A stretch of DNA of 64,000 nucleotides from Prostheceraeus crozeri. Its lineage: Eukaryota > Platyhelminthes > Polycladida > Euryleptidae. Shown here piece after piece: positions 33,841 to 48,500 of the stretch. The translations under genes were made by a program, and so were the position numbers. Numbering within the stretch: the first letter of the stretch is position 1; each line of letters begins with the position of its first letter. The stretch lies in contig CAJQUW010003447.1 in NCBI GenBank assembly GCA_907163375.1, positions 24,167 to 88,166 of the forward strand. The letters are read 5' to 3'. The notes under the pieces were generated by a model, which did not search any database, was not told the origin of the DNA, and saw nothing but the letters and a program-made list of their open reading frames with translations.

Positions 33841-35702
33841 TCTAATAATTCGGCACTTTTGTGCTCAATTCTCAGCAGTATTGAACATATAGGCAATTAT
33901 CCAAGAATTGAAGGTGTATTTTGAAAAGTACTTTGAAATACATGCTTCCCTTGAATATTGAACAAATTTTTATATTAAAGATTTGAGAAAAATGTCCATT
34001 TTAAAATGCGGCGGACTGTTGTTCTTGGGTTCATCAATAAGTCCTCTTTTTGATGCTTTTGGTTTGTTTACTATCGCAGCGTCAGTACTATCATTCTAGC
34101 CACCACTACTTTTTCTATCATCAATCATTTCTGCTTCGAATAAATTGCTCCTCCTGACATTTAGTTACACGTTCAGCAAGTGATTTATGATGAGAGCGAC
34201 ATTGCTGTTTGCTTCGAAGCCTCATCGTTGAATGCCCTGCTCTGTTCTGTCATGCCGTCAATCTGCTGTTAGCACACGATTTCCTATGTGTAGTAGCTTG
34301 TGTCTCAGCATGAAGTCATCGCTCACGAAGGAATGCACCAAGATCGAATTGAGATCAGGAATTGATGGGACAAAGTGATTATTGGAGGCTCCTACCGCAG
34401 AATATGAATTTATAGGACATCAGATGTGTGATTTGCATGTAATATAATCCGACGCTAAAATAGAATCAGTATCCGGCTTTGTCAACATAACATAGCTTCC
34501 CAACTTAGTGCACACAGTTATGTTCACTTAAGTGCATAAACTGATGAACGCAGCTACAATATTTATCACTTCTATGGTCTGTTAATTTCGAAGATCAAGA
34601 AATAAATCTCTGTAATTTCGTTCGATGCAATTTCATAATTGTACGATATAACCAGTATTTTGCATTAGACTTTAGAAAGTCTCCCAATGTTGCACCCGAC
34701 GCCAATAGAGTCATCCAAAAAATTAAAAATTGAGGAAGTCCCAAAAAAAGTTGCGATGGCAGCATTCAATTTGGGAAAGTTTCTCGTATTGTCGATGGTA
34801 GCAGTGTAGATAATTATTTAATGCAACCTATCAGATCATCCATGCGATGTGTTATTGATACAGAGCTGTGTGGGCTATGTGAATGTTTGTCGAATATGTA
34901 AATGAGTTTCATTTTTATAACTAGAATGTTATCTGATAATAAAATTGTAATAATGTAGCTGGGCTCAGTAGCCCCGAGATAGAACTAGCCAAGTCGGAGA
35001 TCAGGAATTTAATTACATTCAAATCATGTAGTCTAAGATACTTACATAACACAGCTAATGCCGATATCTGACATAGCATTAACTCAGAAATGACATAGGC
35101 ATAAATACGTATCACATGTAAATACTTAGTCACATTGTGACAAAAATTTATTTCAAAAATTGGTTGAAGTCTGCCTACTTCAAATAATTTCTTTGTTCTT
35201 TTCAGTGATAGATTATTTGAACAGGTCATTGAAAAAAACAAGCTGTTTAGATATTTTTCAAATTGCTATTCTAGTCCGCATTTAATTAGTTTTAAAGCCG
35301 CCTGAAAATTTGATAGTAGAACAATACTCCTAGGTTGCATTTGAGTTCGCCATCAATAATTTAGTTCTGATGTTTCCCTTGGTTGTGAACTGATGGAAGA
35401 ACAAAATTATCATTAGATAGCGTTGTTTACGCTATGATAGGGATATGATTTTAAATATTAGACTATGGTGTTTGTCTACCGTCGGTTGATGTTCTGGTAA
35501 TCAAATACTTTTGAGTATTTCAAGTTTTCGAATATACGCTAGCAAATGAGCAGATAGCGGTTTTTAAAGAATTTGTGTTATTGATGGATATATTTGCAGT
35601 AATTATGCGACATAGCACACGTCCTCACAAATTGTTCAACTTCAGTGTGTGTGCGTGACCGGAAGTGCACTAAATGGTCTCAAGTATCATGTCTTTGACA
35701 AA
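33841..35702. other. Intergenic, no recognised feature
   Basis: One 106-codon minus-strand frame (35241-34921) shows no motif I can name. No repeats were seen. Confidence 0.4.
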
Positions 35703-36367
35703 CAATAATAATAATAATAATGACGTATATATTTCAAGTCCCAATATTGAGAATCGTGGGGCATTCAACTTTTCAAGAACTGATAAAATACAAAATTTTA
35801 AGACAAAAACAATATCATATAAGTAAGTAACACGAAAGCAAAAAGAAACATTAGCGGATTGGAAATGACAACATGCTACATACTGAAGTTATTGTTACTC
35901 AGTTTTGACATGGCAATGATGAAGGAATTTTGATGCAACGAATTAGTTATCTTAGGGATGCAAAATTTTCCAGAATAGGGAAGTCGGGGAAGGCACAGTG
36001 AGTGAAGAGGATGCTTCGGATCTGAAAGTAACTGCTTGAATAGTTTCCAACTTAACACCACTCGTCGATAATCTAGAGGTACAAAAAGATGACATTCACA
36101 TTTGGCCCCACATATTACACGATGACAACGTCGCTGTACTCTGTCAACTAAACCTGATTGATACGAACGGAGGCCAGTAAACAGAGGAGCACAATATTCC
36201 ATAACGCTCCTGATGCAACCGCAATATATTGCGAAGAGCTCATCCTTATCAAGGAACTGCTTCAACTGTCGGAGCACGTATATTCGTGATGAAGCCTTTC
36301 TGGAGACAGCGTCAAAATGCAATTTCCAAGTAAATCTTTGATCGAATAATACGCCAAGAATTTTCAT
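35703..36367 (-). mobile_element. LINE fragment (CR1/Jockey-like) with microsatellite-like 3' tail
   Basis: A 163-codon minus-strand frame reads MKILGVLFDQRFTWKLHFDA, SSRIYVLRQLKQFLD, MEYCAPLFTGLRSYQ, VICGAKCECHLF and a tail rich in Ser/Asn. This is the end of a non-LTR reverse transcriptase ORF. On the minus strand it runs to an (ATT)n tail at 35703-35722; CR1/L2-type LINEs often end in such short repeats. It lies 125 bp upstream of the PRCC start codon, in the opposite orientation. Confidence 0.82.
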
Positions 36368-36491
36368 TTCGATAACCGATGGATAACCAATTCATGATCT
36401 ATTTACACAGTGAAACTAAGCTGTATAATCTTTTCAAAAAGTGATGATTTTTGATCTCGTTAACAATCAACCATTTCATTTTTCAGCCAAA

Positions 36492-36546
36492 ATGATGGCT
36501 CTTGTCGATTACGGTGGATCTTCATCCGAAAATGGATCAGATGATG
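36492..36546 (+). CDS. PRCC: PRCC exon 1
   Basis: Two ATGs in tandem (36492 and 36495) follow CAGCCAAA; either may start. The exon codes MMALVDYGGSSSENGSDD plus one base and ends before GTAAGT. The LVxY and Ser/acidic pattern matches the animal PRCC N terminus. Confidence 0.85.
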
Positions 36547-39500
36547 GTAAGTTGTAAAAAATGATTTATGATCATCATTATGATGCAGGGTTTGATGGTT
36601 TACCCAGGGGGTGGGAAATGCCAGCGGTAAATCCGTCAGCGGTATGACAACTAGAATAAAATTTACCAGATATAAGAGTATAAATATAAGCTGTAGTTAG
36701 AATGGACGTAATCTCAAGATTTAGGTTGTTAGATGTAGAATCTGCAATCTACGGAATTTTGTCGTATCTGAGCTACATGAAAATGTTTCGAAATTCTCAT
36801 TTGCTTGATTCACTCATAATTAGGCCCATAATATAAGATTAAACATATTCGGGTAGGCATTTAGTAATTGACGAGAAATTTAATCATCTTTCATCAATGT
36901 TTAAGTAGTAAAAACAACTACGGTACGTAACCTATTTCTCATATACCACCCGAAATCGTATTGAAAATATTGTTTATAAATATTTTTGTGCAATTTTTCA
37001 TTAATTACCTATTTCTCTTTTCATCATAGTTAATTGAAACATGACTAACTTAATTCTTACAAAGCATTCATGCTAAAATTATTCCGTGCATTATTCAACT
37101 CACGACCATAGAAAGTGATTAGCTTCATCAAGAAAACTTGATCTTATATGCCGTGTGCATTAGTCATATAAAGCTGATGAAATCAGATGTATTTATAGTC
37201 AATCCATGACAACAGGAGACGAAAGGAGGATGAAAGCTACTGCAGGATGTGATGTCGCAGTTCGATGATACAACATAGAGATATGGGCCCGTATCAAGTG
37301 AACATGTAGTGGTTAACAATGAATATTGATGACAATTCAAGTGTCCCGCGCACCCTAATATTTCCATTGCTGTATTTCCCATTTTCCCGGTTGTCACCAT
37401 TTGTATCTGGCATTTACCAGTTTTCCCACCTGGTAAAAATTGTTTTTCCCATGAAATTGCCAATCCTGTTATGATGAGATTTGAGAATCTTGTCGATAAC
37501 CGTCGAGCAATGTCCTACAGGACACTGACTTCCACCTTCTTCTCTAATGTGTTGTCATAAAATGAAGTAACCTTGAGATACCACTGATCTTAGACAATTC
37601 ATTCGCGCATATCTTTTATAACCTCCAAAGGAAGCCTATTCCACAATCTTGCTGTTCTATGAAAGATGGAACTCTCAAAATGTACAACAACGAGGAATAG
37701 TGACAGGGTATGGATTTGCATAGCCATCTCCTCTATGCATCTGGTAAAAGAACGAGAACGTGGAGTAACAAAAGCAAGTTCTTCACAACAAAGGCCGTGA
37801 TAATAGCGATAGAAGAAGGAAAGACAGGTAGTTGCTCTACGGTGTCCGAGTGATGCCAAATTTGAAGTAGAACCAGCATCATCCATCACACGAACTGCCT
37901 TGCGCTAAATACGATCAAGTAGCATCAAACTGTTCTGTGGGCCTGATGACCAAATGTGTTAGCAAAACTCCATCACAGGACGATCCTGAGCTTTATAGAC
38001 TGCTGAGGGCTGAAGTAGGCACGGGCTCGAAACAATGCTCCAAGACGCTGGGAAGCTCGTCCGGCAACTTGGTGGATGTGGACTGAACATCCTAAAGAGT
38101 CAGACAGTGACACACCAAGCAAAGAAATGCTGTTCTTCACTGCTGAATAGACACATAGCATAAAAGCCGAGGTAGTAGCAAAGTGAACTTCATAGTAAAA
38201 AAAACAGTGGAATGTGAATTGTGATTATGTGCATCAGGAAAAATAACAATAATAATGATGTTCTGCTGTAAGATAAGAAAATGTGGGTGTTGAGTCAAAA
38301 TGCTCATTAATCAAGTTGATTATTTCAGAGAAATTTCCATGCAGAATGTGAAAATATTCTATTGGAATACGTCTTAACTCGTTGAATTCGTTCATTGACT
38401 TTTCAGCTCGTTGTTTGTTCGAGGCTATCTGAGGTCGTTAGCTTCGTCTTCTAGGGAATGGCCCTCGAGGTTGGCGAGCCACTGACATTCGCGAAGTTTC
38501 TAGGAATTGAAGTTCAAATATGGCTATTTTCTGAGGAAAGTTCTGATTTCAAATGGAAAAGAATGTTCTGAAAAAGAAAAAAGTCGCACGAAGAAAATAT
38601 CGCTTCTAATCAATGCTTTGTTCCTTGGAGCACTGCTTTTTTTCTCAACAACTAGTATCAAATACTTGGAGATGCTCCTTAATATTGTAGAATTTTTCTT
38701 AAGTCTATGGAAGCAAATACTTTTACCTTAATAATGTGTCGCGTCACTAAGAAATCGTATTCAAGAGCATTTTAAGTGGATGCATTTTGTCAAGAGTATC
38801 ATGAAGACGGAAGATCTTGAATGAAATGCTCGCATGATCTTTGCTTACGACATAATATTAATTAGAAGTTAAAAACCGAAAATCATCTTTTAATCTATAA
38901 AATCTATAATCTTTGTATGATCAAATTCATCTATGCCACTAAGACTGACATTCAAAATGTCAAGGAGTCGACTAAAAAATAGAAAATTAAAAATTTAATC
39001 ATATAAACAGTACAAACAAAAGATTTTCCAAAGTTTCAGTCCCAACGGAATTCTAGTTGAAAAAATGTAATAGAAATAAAGCAATTATTTGCTTACATAG
39101 CATATACAGTAGCTTCTCCTGTTAAAAGCTACAGAAATTCTGAAGCTGTAGTGTATCCCCAATCGAGTGATACGTTATCCAATATTATCTGTCATACGTT
39201 GAAATTTGAACTCTTGGTTGACATAAGCGTGGAATGGCCCAGTATTGCAATGAAACAATGCACTGGCATGTATGACAGAATAATGCAGGTGTAGACCGTA
39301 TACATAAGAAAACCGGTCTGTATCACACTCACACCTTTCCTTTAGTTGACATTAGTGTGCTGCAATAATGTATTGAAGTTTTCGTTCTCTTGCTTACTTG
39401 TTGATTTTTGTTCAGTCCCATTCGTTCGCTCTCATCGTTCACCAAATGCGAGAAAAATCACCTGCGTTCGTTTGTTCGCGTACGTTCAAATGCACCAAAA

Positions 39501-42500
39501 AATTACATACAGAATAGTCACATTGATTGGATTTGCACCATGAAATTTTGCTATCTGAAAAATGGGAAAATGGGGAATTAAAGCATGTTTTCATCTTCAT
39601 TGCAAGTAATTATTCGAAAAGTATTCATGCATTTTCAAATATTATGATCATATTGCGTCATGTATATAAGTTGCAAATCTCTGCCGTGTCAGAAATTCGT
39701 GTCAGATTCGAATCAGAAACATGATACTATACGAGTAGCTCGAGTTTAATAAGAACAATTTGTGGATCAATTTGCAGAGGAAACTCCAGTTGCGACAAGT
39801 GCAGAGAAGCCGATCAAGATAGAAGTGAAAGATGAGGTTATCACATGCGATCCTGCTTCACAATCAAACTATCACTGTGAAAACGATGAAGTTGAGGAGA
39901 GTCTAAAAATGAGAGTTCCTGGTAATATCAAGCTAGAAGATATAATTAAATCAAAGCCAAAGAAGAAGAAGAAAGGAAAAGTTCTCATCAATTTGCCAAC
40001 ATTCTCTGATGTAAGTGTTGTTATGCAGTTGTGATGGTAGTCGCGTTTATGTATATTCTTTTATTTTTGGACACATTTCTGTAATTTCTACGAATTTTTC
40101 CGTAGTCTCTTTTGCAGGGCAGTTGCGTCTCATCATAATAATACAAACATGCTGTACTTGTAAAACTTTGTAGATATTATTGTTGACTTATAGTCGATAA
40201 AGTGAGTTCATACTGTAAACAGCAGATGTTTACGACGATCATAGAAACCCGACTCTTTCCAACCCTTGCATAATATGACTAGTCAGGACATCTTCCAAAT
40301 CTTTTTCTTATGCCCGACGTTTCTTTTTAAGAAAGAAATTAAGAATGCTTACAGCAAAATGACAAGGCGTGCTTCTCCTTTTTGTATATATTTGGCGATG
40401 AATCAATTACTTGAATAAATTTTAAAAACCAAGGCGACGTTTCTTATCAAAGGCAATTCGTCTAGGGACGGTATTTGTGTCTTAGGTTTATAGGAAAGAG
40501 GTCGCTAGGTCAGTTCCCATATCAGAACTCAGTTATTTCGTGCCTACGGTTGGTGGTTGTTGCAAGCCGACGATTGAATTGAGCTTCACTCATTTCTGTA
40601 TCAACAGGATCTCTGCATAAGGATTTTGGAAATATCGGATAAATATAAGTATTCTGAAGCTCGATTCATCCGTCGGCTTGTATCAACCATTAGCCGTAAG
40701 CACGAAGTGACTGAGTTCTGATACTGGAACTGATGTGGCGGCTTGGGTTCTATAAAACGGAAGACACAAATGCCGTCTCTAGACGATTTGTTCTTGAGGA
40801 GGAGCGAATGCTCGAAATGTCGGGGTTTTTTAAGTTACTAATTAAGTAATTGAGTTATCGCTAAAAAGACAAAAAGAGGGAGAAATCTTGTCAGAATATC
40901 AGAATGTTTATTTTCAAACTGAAGACATGTTTCTTGGGTAATAAAATGATTGACAATGAAACTTGCAAAACAATGAGGGCAATGATGAATTGATATAAAT
41001 CATGATGAATGAGATACATAGATGCGTTGTGTGCAGAAGACATGTGCAAATGATATGGAGCGATAATTATAATTGATGCATGTTGATGTTATGGAAAAAT
41101 AAAACTATGGATGATGAAACGCTGGAAATAGAGGACAATCAACGGTTCACGTATTTCAGTAAATTAAGTTAAGTCACGAAACAGCATAATATAATTATAG
41201 CCACTGTAATGAAGACATACATATATGAACGGCATAATTTTATTAAATGCTTTATTAAAGTGTGGAATCATTAATGAATCATAAATTTAAAATTTGATTG
41301 ACAATTAATGATTGTCATCTCGCTGGAAATCAGGAAAACCCCTCCGTTATCAGTTTTTGACTTATGCTCTTATCAGTCTCGTGATTTTTCTGGTGATTAC
41401 CGAAATTTCGGTTGCGCTCCCTATTCTGGCCTCTAATACAAATTTCTTAAATTTAAATTGACCCAGTGAAAATCCCTTCCATCATCAATTTGCGTCAGGG
41501 CCTTCCCTGGTTAAGATAACCTAACTATCTAATTAGAGATCGATTTTTAAGTAAGGTACCCTCTAACTGTCTCTGAGTTCAATTCGAATGGTCATTTTTC
41601 AGGAATATGGCTTCATCAAACTTTGGATTTGACACTCATATTGCTCCATGTAAGCATAACTAGTTCTGATAACTTGTATCGCTAAATAACATTTAGCCTT
41701 TCAAATTAGGCCTTTATCAGTTTACTTATGATTGATTAACAAACAGATATTATTTGTTGTTCTATGGAAAACCGTAATATTGTCCTATGCATACGGTGTA
41801 GTTAACCAATCAATGTAGCTAAGCCATGCGTTTGTCAGCCACGGCAACTAATGCTGTGCCTGTGTCCATGCATGCTCCGTAACCGTACCCGTGCCTGAAA
41901 AAAGCCGGATAATGGTCGCGCTCGTGCCCGGGTGCCCTGTCTGTCCAAAATGGTATATGATCTGAGTCACTTCCACAATTCGATCGACAAAGCTGAATTT
42001 TCTTAATTGAAGCTATACGATCGATGGCATGCTAGACTGCACTATCTTTGCTGTAATTTGAGCTTCTTTCTTAAATGGTTGTTGGTTCGGTTCGCTGTCA
42101 AAATGAGATGTTCTTTGTGATCTTCTTCTAGGAATTCACTATACATGCTCAAATAATAAGCGGTGAAAGAACAAGATGAGTGAGTAGCTAACAAAAATAC
42201 AATTCAAATCTGCAAGGTATATTGTATTTAAAGTGAATTGAATCCTATCATCTGCTTCATTAGTGTTTCCAGAGTCATTGATAAGTGTTGAATGATTGTT
42301 ATGGTTTTCTTTTCAGGATTCTGATTCTGACAACGAAAGTAGAAAATCCAACGCATCTCGAGCAAACCATGGGGTAGGTATTGTTCTAATACGCTGATTG
42401 GCTTTTTCGGCAAATTGACTTCTGCGCATTGAATTCAATTAATTTTAAATTATGGAAATTGTCAATACAATTTCAAGGCCCTGTTTTACTGAATTGTTGC

Positions 42501-45500
42501 ATTCATACTAAGAAAAAGACAATATCCATTCAGTCTTTGGTCTTATTACCTGAAAATTGTTCATTGCGTGCTGTAAGCTGCAGATTATTCAATCTTGTTG
42601 ACTGCTGTTGACGGGAGGTAGTTTTTGTACGTCATTGCCAAAAAACAATTTTGTTCGTCTCCCCGGGCTTTTTATTGCAAGAAGTTAAGATAAAAACAAG
42701 TAGCCTACTTGTTTTTATCTTAACTTCTTGCAATAAAAAGGCCGGGGAGACGAACAAAATTGTTTTTTGGCAATGAGATATTCAACTCTTGTCTTGATAT
42801 TTAGATCTCTCAAGAACAATGACGATATAACACCAATCACCAATTTGTTGCTTGTCCTGACAGGGCTAGACTACTGTATCGGTACTCAACCAGTGCATCC
42901 ATAGTTTGTCAGGTCATAGTTTTGTAGGTCTGCCTTTCCTGATTGCATGCTTTACCATTGCAGCCTCGTAAAGGGTTAGCATCACTTTTGCCCGCGCCGA
43001 AGGCAATGATTGTGAGGGAGGGTAACCGTCCAATGATCCCTTATTCCTTATCCAAAAAGCCGACGACCTCGAAAGTGAAGCCGAAGACACCAGGCGATAC
43101 TCCAAGTACATCGAATGAAATCGCAAAGGAGAAAAGATTAGAAGACCTTAAAGAGCCCAAAATGACGTCATTTTTCTCAATAGATGACGATGAGGAAATG
43201 TTGGAAGTCAGGCCAATAACACCGCCCCTAACCAAGCCGACACAATCTGCATCTGCTCAAACAACTCAGAACGAGTTTATACCTCCTGTGGTCGTGGGCC
43301 CGCGAAGACCAGAGCCTGAAGAGCTACCGAATCAACAGCCTCTTGTAAGTACGCTTAAACGTGAGACGTTGTTGAGTGTGCCGGTGTATTTGGTAGCAGT
43401 TCTGATGTTTAATGGAATTCTTGATGCTGACCTGCGAAAATTTTGTAGAATATCTTAAGATATGAAATTGAAGAATATCTGAAAGTTAGTGAGAAAAGTT
43501 AGCTAATTTCAAATGATCTCAATTTAGTAATATCCACTGGCAGGGAAAGTCCAGGCAGGCCACCCTCAAACTGAACATAATGATGATTACTGTACTTGTG
43601 CTGCCGCCCCGAACATGATAGAAACTAGAAAAGCTGTCCTGGCTCATTTTATACTCGGGCTATATTCGTGTATACCAGACTGCTTTGAAGTATATTTAAA
43701 AGAACTATGGGGAAGGTTGTTTCATGTTTGGAATGTCATTACATACAATACTCAACAGATAAACAATAACAGGTACTCGTAATTGCTGTATTTACATTTG
43801 GATAGTCTATTAACTGTATGCATGCACATTCATACAGAATTTATATCAATAAAACACTCGTTTCATTAGATGAATTAATAAAATCAATTCAACCTAGATT
43901 ATGGTATTAAAATGAACAGGGTGAAAGTTCAGTATAGCTATAGCTAAATGGCAGATAATTAAAACACTTAAACATTACATGAAAATTAATTCAGGAGAAT
44001 ATGAAATAGGACTTGAATGAATTCAAGTCTAAGGACATCTCTTAATTCTATGCCCACGCGAAATGGCATTTCGTGATTATCAGTTGCATGGCAAAGTCAG
44101 GATAAACAAACACAGAACAACCGGGTGTGTAGTCCGTCAGCTTGTTAAGTCATTCCAGATATTTCAATCTAGTTTGGGCCATTCCCAGCCGTACCTTCGA
44201 GTTTCTTTTTATATTTGATTCACCATTCAGAGCGATGTTTGGACGTGTTTCTCCACTATTTTGTGATACCCAATGTCACGCAGTTGCATGAGGTGGAGTG
44301 ATTGGAAAATTAAATAAGAAATTTTCAATTCACCCATGTCTTGATTAGGCTCAATTGTGATACTTTAATAACATAAATAATTATACAATTTTAGACATTT
44401 TTAATTTTGCTTTTCGCTTTAGCCACCTTCAACGATATATTCTGGCTACGTCTGTGATTTTCATACGCAGCGTCATTAACGCGGTTCAGGCATTGGGAAA
44501 TATTGTAATTGGCAGCATCTTGGATGACCAAGTAAATGAGTGAAATTTGAGCCGAAGATCAACATCTGTAAAGCCCTCCAGAAATGCTTGCAGGAAACCT
44601 CTGCATCTTTTTGTGAATTAAATGTGCTCTGACTTGTCTATTCCTATGTTAGACAGTGATACTGTGGTCTCCCCGTTAACGGGAGGCATACAGCGACCGC
44701 TTTCTCATACTCCGGACAATTTTCCAATGTACTGACTCCCCAGCAACGACCGAGTTCAGACGTGCTATTTTGAATATTTCCCCTCTCCAGCGACCGCATG
44801 TAGACCGACAACTTTATGAAAATCGCCAAATCAGTGAAAAGGGGCTTAGCCCGTTTCTTCCTTTTTTCTACAGCCACTGCTTCAACAAAATTCTTCTTTG
44901 TTCGCATGTGAAATGAGAATTGAGATGAAAAGAAGCAGAGAATACTGACTAACCGTCAGATGAATGAATTAATGCGTGTTCAAATAACACTAACTGGCAA
45001 CATTACATTTTGCCATTCACTTTAGAAAGCGCCTCACAGAACTTGTGGCTTGGCCTGGCATTTTTAAAATCTTCAACAAACATTAACACAGCATTCATAT
45101 CCAACATTGCATCATTAAAGTTATGTTTACCTAACAAACTACAGTAGGCCTGGTTTTGAGAAGTTCAATTTCTAAACTGTTCGACTTAGTAAAAGAAAAT
45201 GCATATAGTCATCCATAATCACTTTCTATTGAGATGTAGTTTCGGTGCTGGAAATGCATGTTGGCTATCTATCACAAACATTATAGTCTGTATATATGCT
45301 GAAAAGACAACTTTTCCTTGCTCCCTTCAGTGGTCGTCGTAAAGGGGACCACTGTTTATTATAACTTACTAATGCTGGCGGCTTAACCAAAACTGGTCGT
45401 CCGAGGGATGTTTAACGAACATTATTAGACACAGTGACCTGCGTGCTCGCTTTGCGTCCTGAAAACCGGGATGCTATCCCCGGTCAAGTCAAGCGGAAGC

Positions 45501-48500
45501 CTAGAAAATGGAAATATTGTGCCTCTCTTCTCACCCATATCCATACCGGCTCTGAAACGCATCGATATCCCGTTTGGTTGGTGATTCGGCCTCCTCCTTA
45601 TCTTCTCATTGAGTAGCTTCTCTCTTTAGCTCCTAAGCTTCTCAAGTACTGCTCCGAATGACACGGTACAACACATCGAGAATGTGAATTTTCTAATGAT
45701 GGCACTTATATGCTCTAATTCGTTCATCTTTAAACTGCATGCGCTTTTTGAAATGGGAAAAATTTGCGGGAATACATTGTAGAGGCAATCGGTTGGGATT
45801 GATCATTTTTCAGAAAGTCTCGGAGATTGTTGTAGTCTTCTTTCGTCTAAGAACTTGAGGAACTTGCATGAACACCACAATAAGTCATAAGTCTGACCTT
45901 CTAGTGGACCAAATGCGACGATTTTTGGTGAATCGTATGAAAATACGCTTAAACTGAAAGTCACAAGATCTTAGCTTGGGCTGTTCAGTTTTAAGATTTC
46001 CACGTCAAAAATGCGACGATGGGCATGAATATAGGGTTAACAATCAGTAACCCTGAGTAACTTAGATAATATCGGAAATTGAACAGTGTTAACATTGAGT
46101 GAGCCACCTGCAGTTTCTTTACAAATACGACAGAACATTCCAATGTTATTCAATGACAAAGTGTATTTCAAATGATGATTTTTAAAAAAATCATTGTGAA
46201 ATTTAGATTTGAAAATTATGTTTTAGCTTGGTAACTTCCTAGAAAATTGTCAGGTTTTCCAAAGAAAGGGCAGTTGACAAAGTATACAAGGCCATATTGC
46301 TATTTATAGAATTTAAGGGATGAAGTTTTGAAGTTTGCTCAGTGTTTTTTTCTTTTGTTTTACACTGCGCCATTATAATTTACTTTTCTTGATCTGTTTT
46401 TAGATGGTAGGTTAAACAAGATTTCTTGATTCGGTAGGTATTGTAGTGACAGATATCTGTAAATTGTACATTACTTACATTCAAATTTTGTATATTATGC
46501 TCTTTGATATTTGTGAAGCCTGATTTGGTTCATTTGTACGTGACCAAGACTTCCGAGACGTCGTGCAATTAAAGATTTGATACCTATTTTGAGGCGCTTT
46601 TCGCAGGAAGAAAAAAGGAAGAAAAATAGAATAAAAGGTATGCCCAAGTATCTAAAACAATTGCGCATTGTTGATGCGGTCAGACTTGACACGAGTATCG
46701 TGGTACTGTCAGTCAACTTTCAGTAGACAGGCCCTCACCACTGATTTCTAATTGTGCTTTCAAATACTCGACCGAACGACGATTTAGCTATTATCGTTGA
46801 TCATATCATTAGACAAGGATGTATCTGTTGCGATTTATACATACTTGTATTGTGAAAATTGTCCAATCATCATTTATTTGAATGAAATAAAGTTCTTACA
46901 AATTTTCTTGTTTCCTTTCCAGTCGATCTCGTTTGATCACACTGCCTCTATGCCAACTGATTTCATTCCGCAAGCTGAAGTGAGTCTGATAACATGAATG
47001 GTGGTTCAATCTGGGTTAAAGTTTCTAAATCTGGGACTAAGATAAGCATTGTCTCCTGGGGCCATATTCTATGAGATACAATTAGCATGGAAACGTCTCT
47101 TCAATTTCATGAAGCATCTGTAATTGAGCTAAATCGATTTATGTCAATTTTAACTGAGCTATTTTCAACAGCCAACCGCTGCAATGAAATCAGGTAGCAA
47201 AGTAGAAGTAGATAATAGCACAATATCTAGATAGATAATGGATACAGGGCTGCCAACTGTCCCGATTTTTTGACCTCGAAATTCTCGAAATTTAGCTGTC
47301 CTGATTTTTTGGATTTTGAAATTTGGATAATGTTTTTGTTGTCAAAGGTAGGTGCTGTTGCCAAAACTTCTTATCTACACTGTAGTCGCGTACATAGGCC
47401 TCCTGTCTTCCTTTCAAATACTGTTTGCACTGATATAAAATATACATTCGATTTCTTTTTGGGAAAAAATTAGTGTAAAAACACGAAGAAACGCTCTATT
47501 TGTACAAACTTAAGAAATCTTGCGATTGTTTAATGTTAATGCGTGTTTTCTCATGTTATTTTACTAATAGTGCCGATGCAAAAGAGCGACCGCTGAGCAC
47601 GAGGAATCCTAATAATATTCAGCAGTGCAACATTACATTACTATGAACCACTTAAGCTTTAAAAATTGCTTTTCCAAAAAGCTTCCTACATAATCAAGTT
47701 AGAACTTAGTTATAATTCACTCGCATTACTCGTTGATAAGTTTGTCTCAATACTCGTTTTCTGTTGAATGCCAAAAAAAAATGGATCTTTTCTTTTGGAT
47801 GCGGTATCTCGGCTAATTAGATTTTTTGACAATTAAGCCCTATATATGATAGCTGACGATTGAGTTAAGCGAGTTTTATATTCATAATGTGTTAACTCAG
47901 AAATTCCAGATGACTCTTGTAAATTGTTTCTTACGCTTTTTGCATTTTTTTGCTGGTCACAAAACAGTCATTTTGTACGAGAGCATATTTTTCTACTAAA
48001 TCGATTGTTTGGGAGGTGACGAAACGGAAATAGTCGTTCATGAGATGTAGATACTTTTCTTCTGTCATAGAATTTCGGTATTTCATAACTGATACGCGTG
48101 TAAGTCTACGAAATATAAGAATTATCGCCAGGTTAGGTATAGCAAAACAGATGAAAAACGAAACACACATCAAAATGCTATAGTTACGTATAAAATGGAA
48201 GAAAAATATATGATTTCTGTGTCCCTATTTTCTGTATGGGCGTCCCGATTTTTAGTCGACAGGGGTTGGCAGCCCTGTAGGTAATTTCTATGGTATTGTT
48301 AATTTCTATGGGCAGCAATGTTTCATGCAATGCACAATAGTTGCAAAACGCTTTTTGGAAACATGTCAGGAATTTCGAAATATAGGTTCAGTTCAGTGCG
48401 TCATTGCACGCGTAGTGACATGGGAATTCCTTTACAAAGCAGTTTCTCTGGCTATGTTGAAGCCTCAACTCCATTCAATGATGACATATATTCATTCTCG

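Noticed and set aside
34921-35241. 106-codon minus-strand frame as a gene
   Set aside because: Composition is AT-driven, with no motif and no splice or neighbour support.
43041-43235. Minus-strand frame over PRCC exon 4
   Set aside because: Antisense shadow of a well-supported exon.
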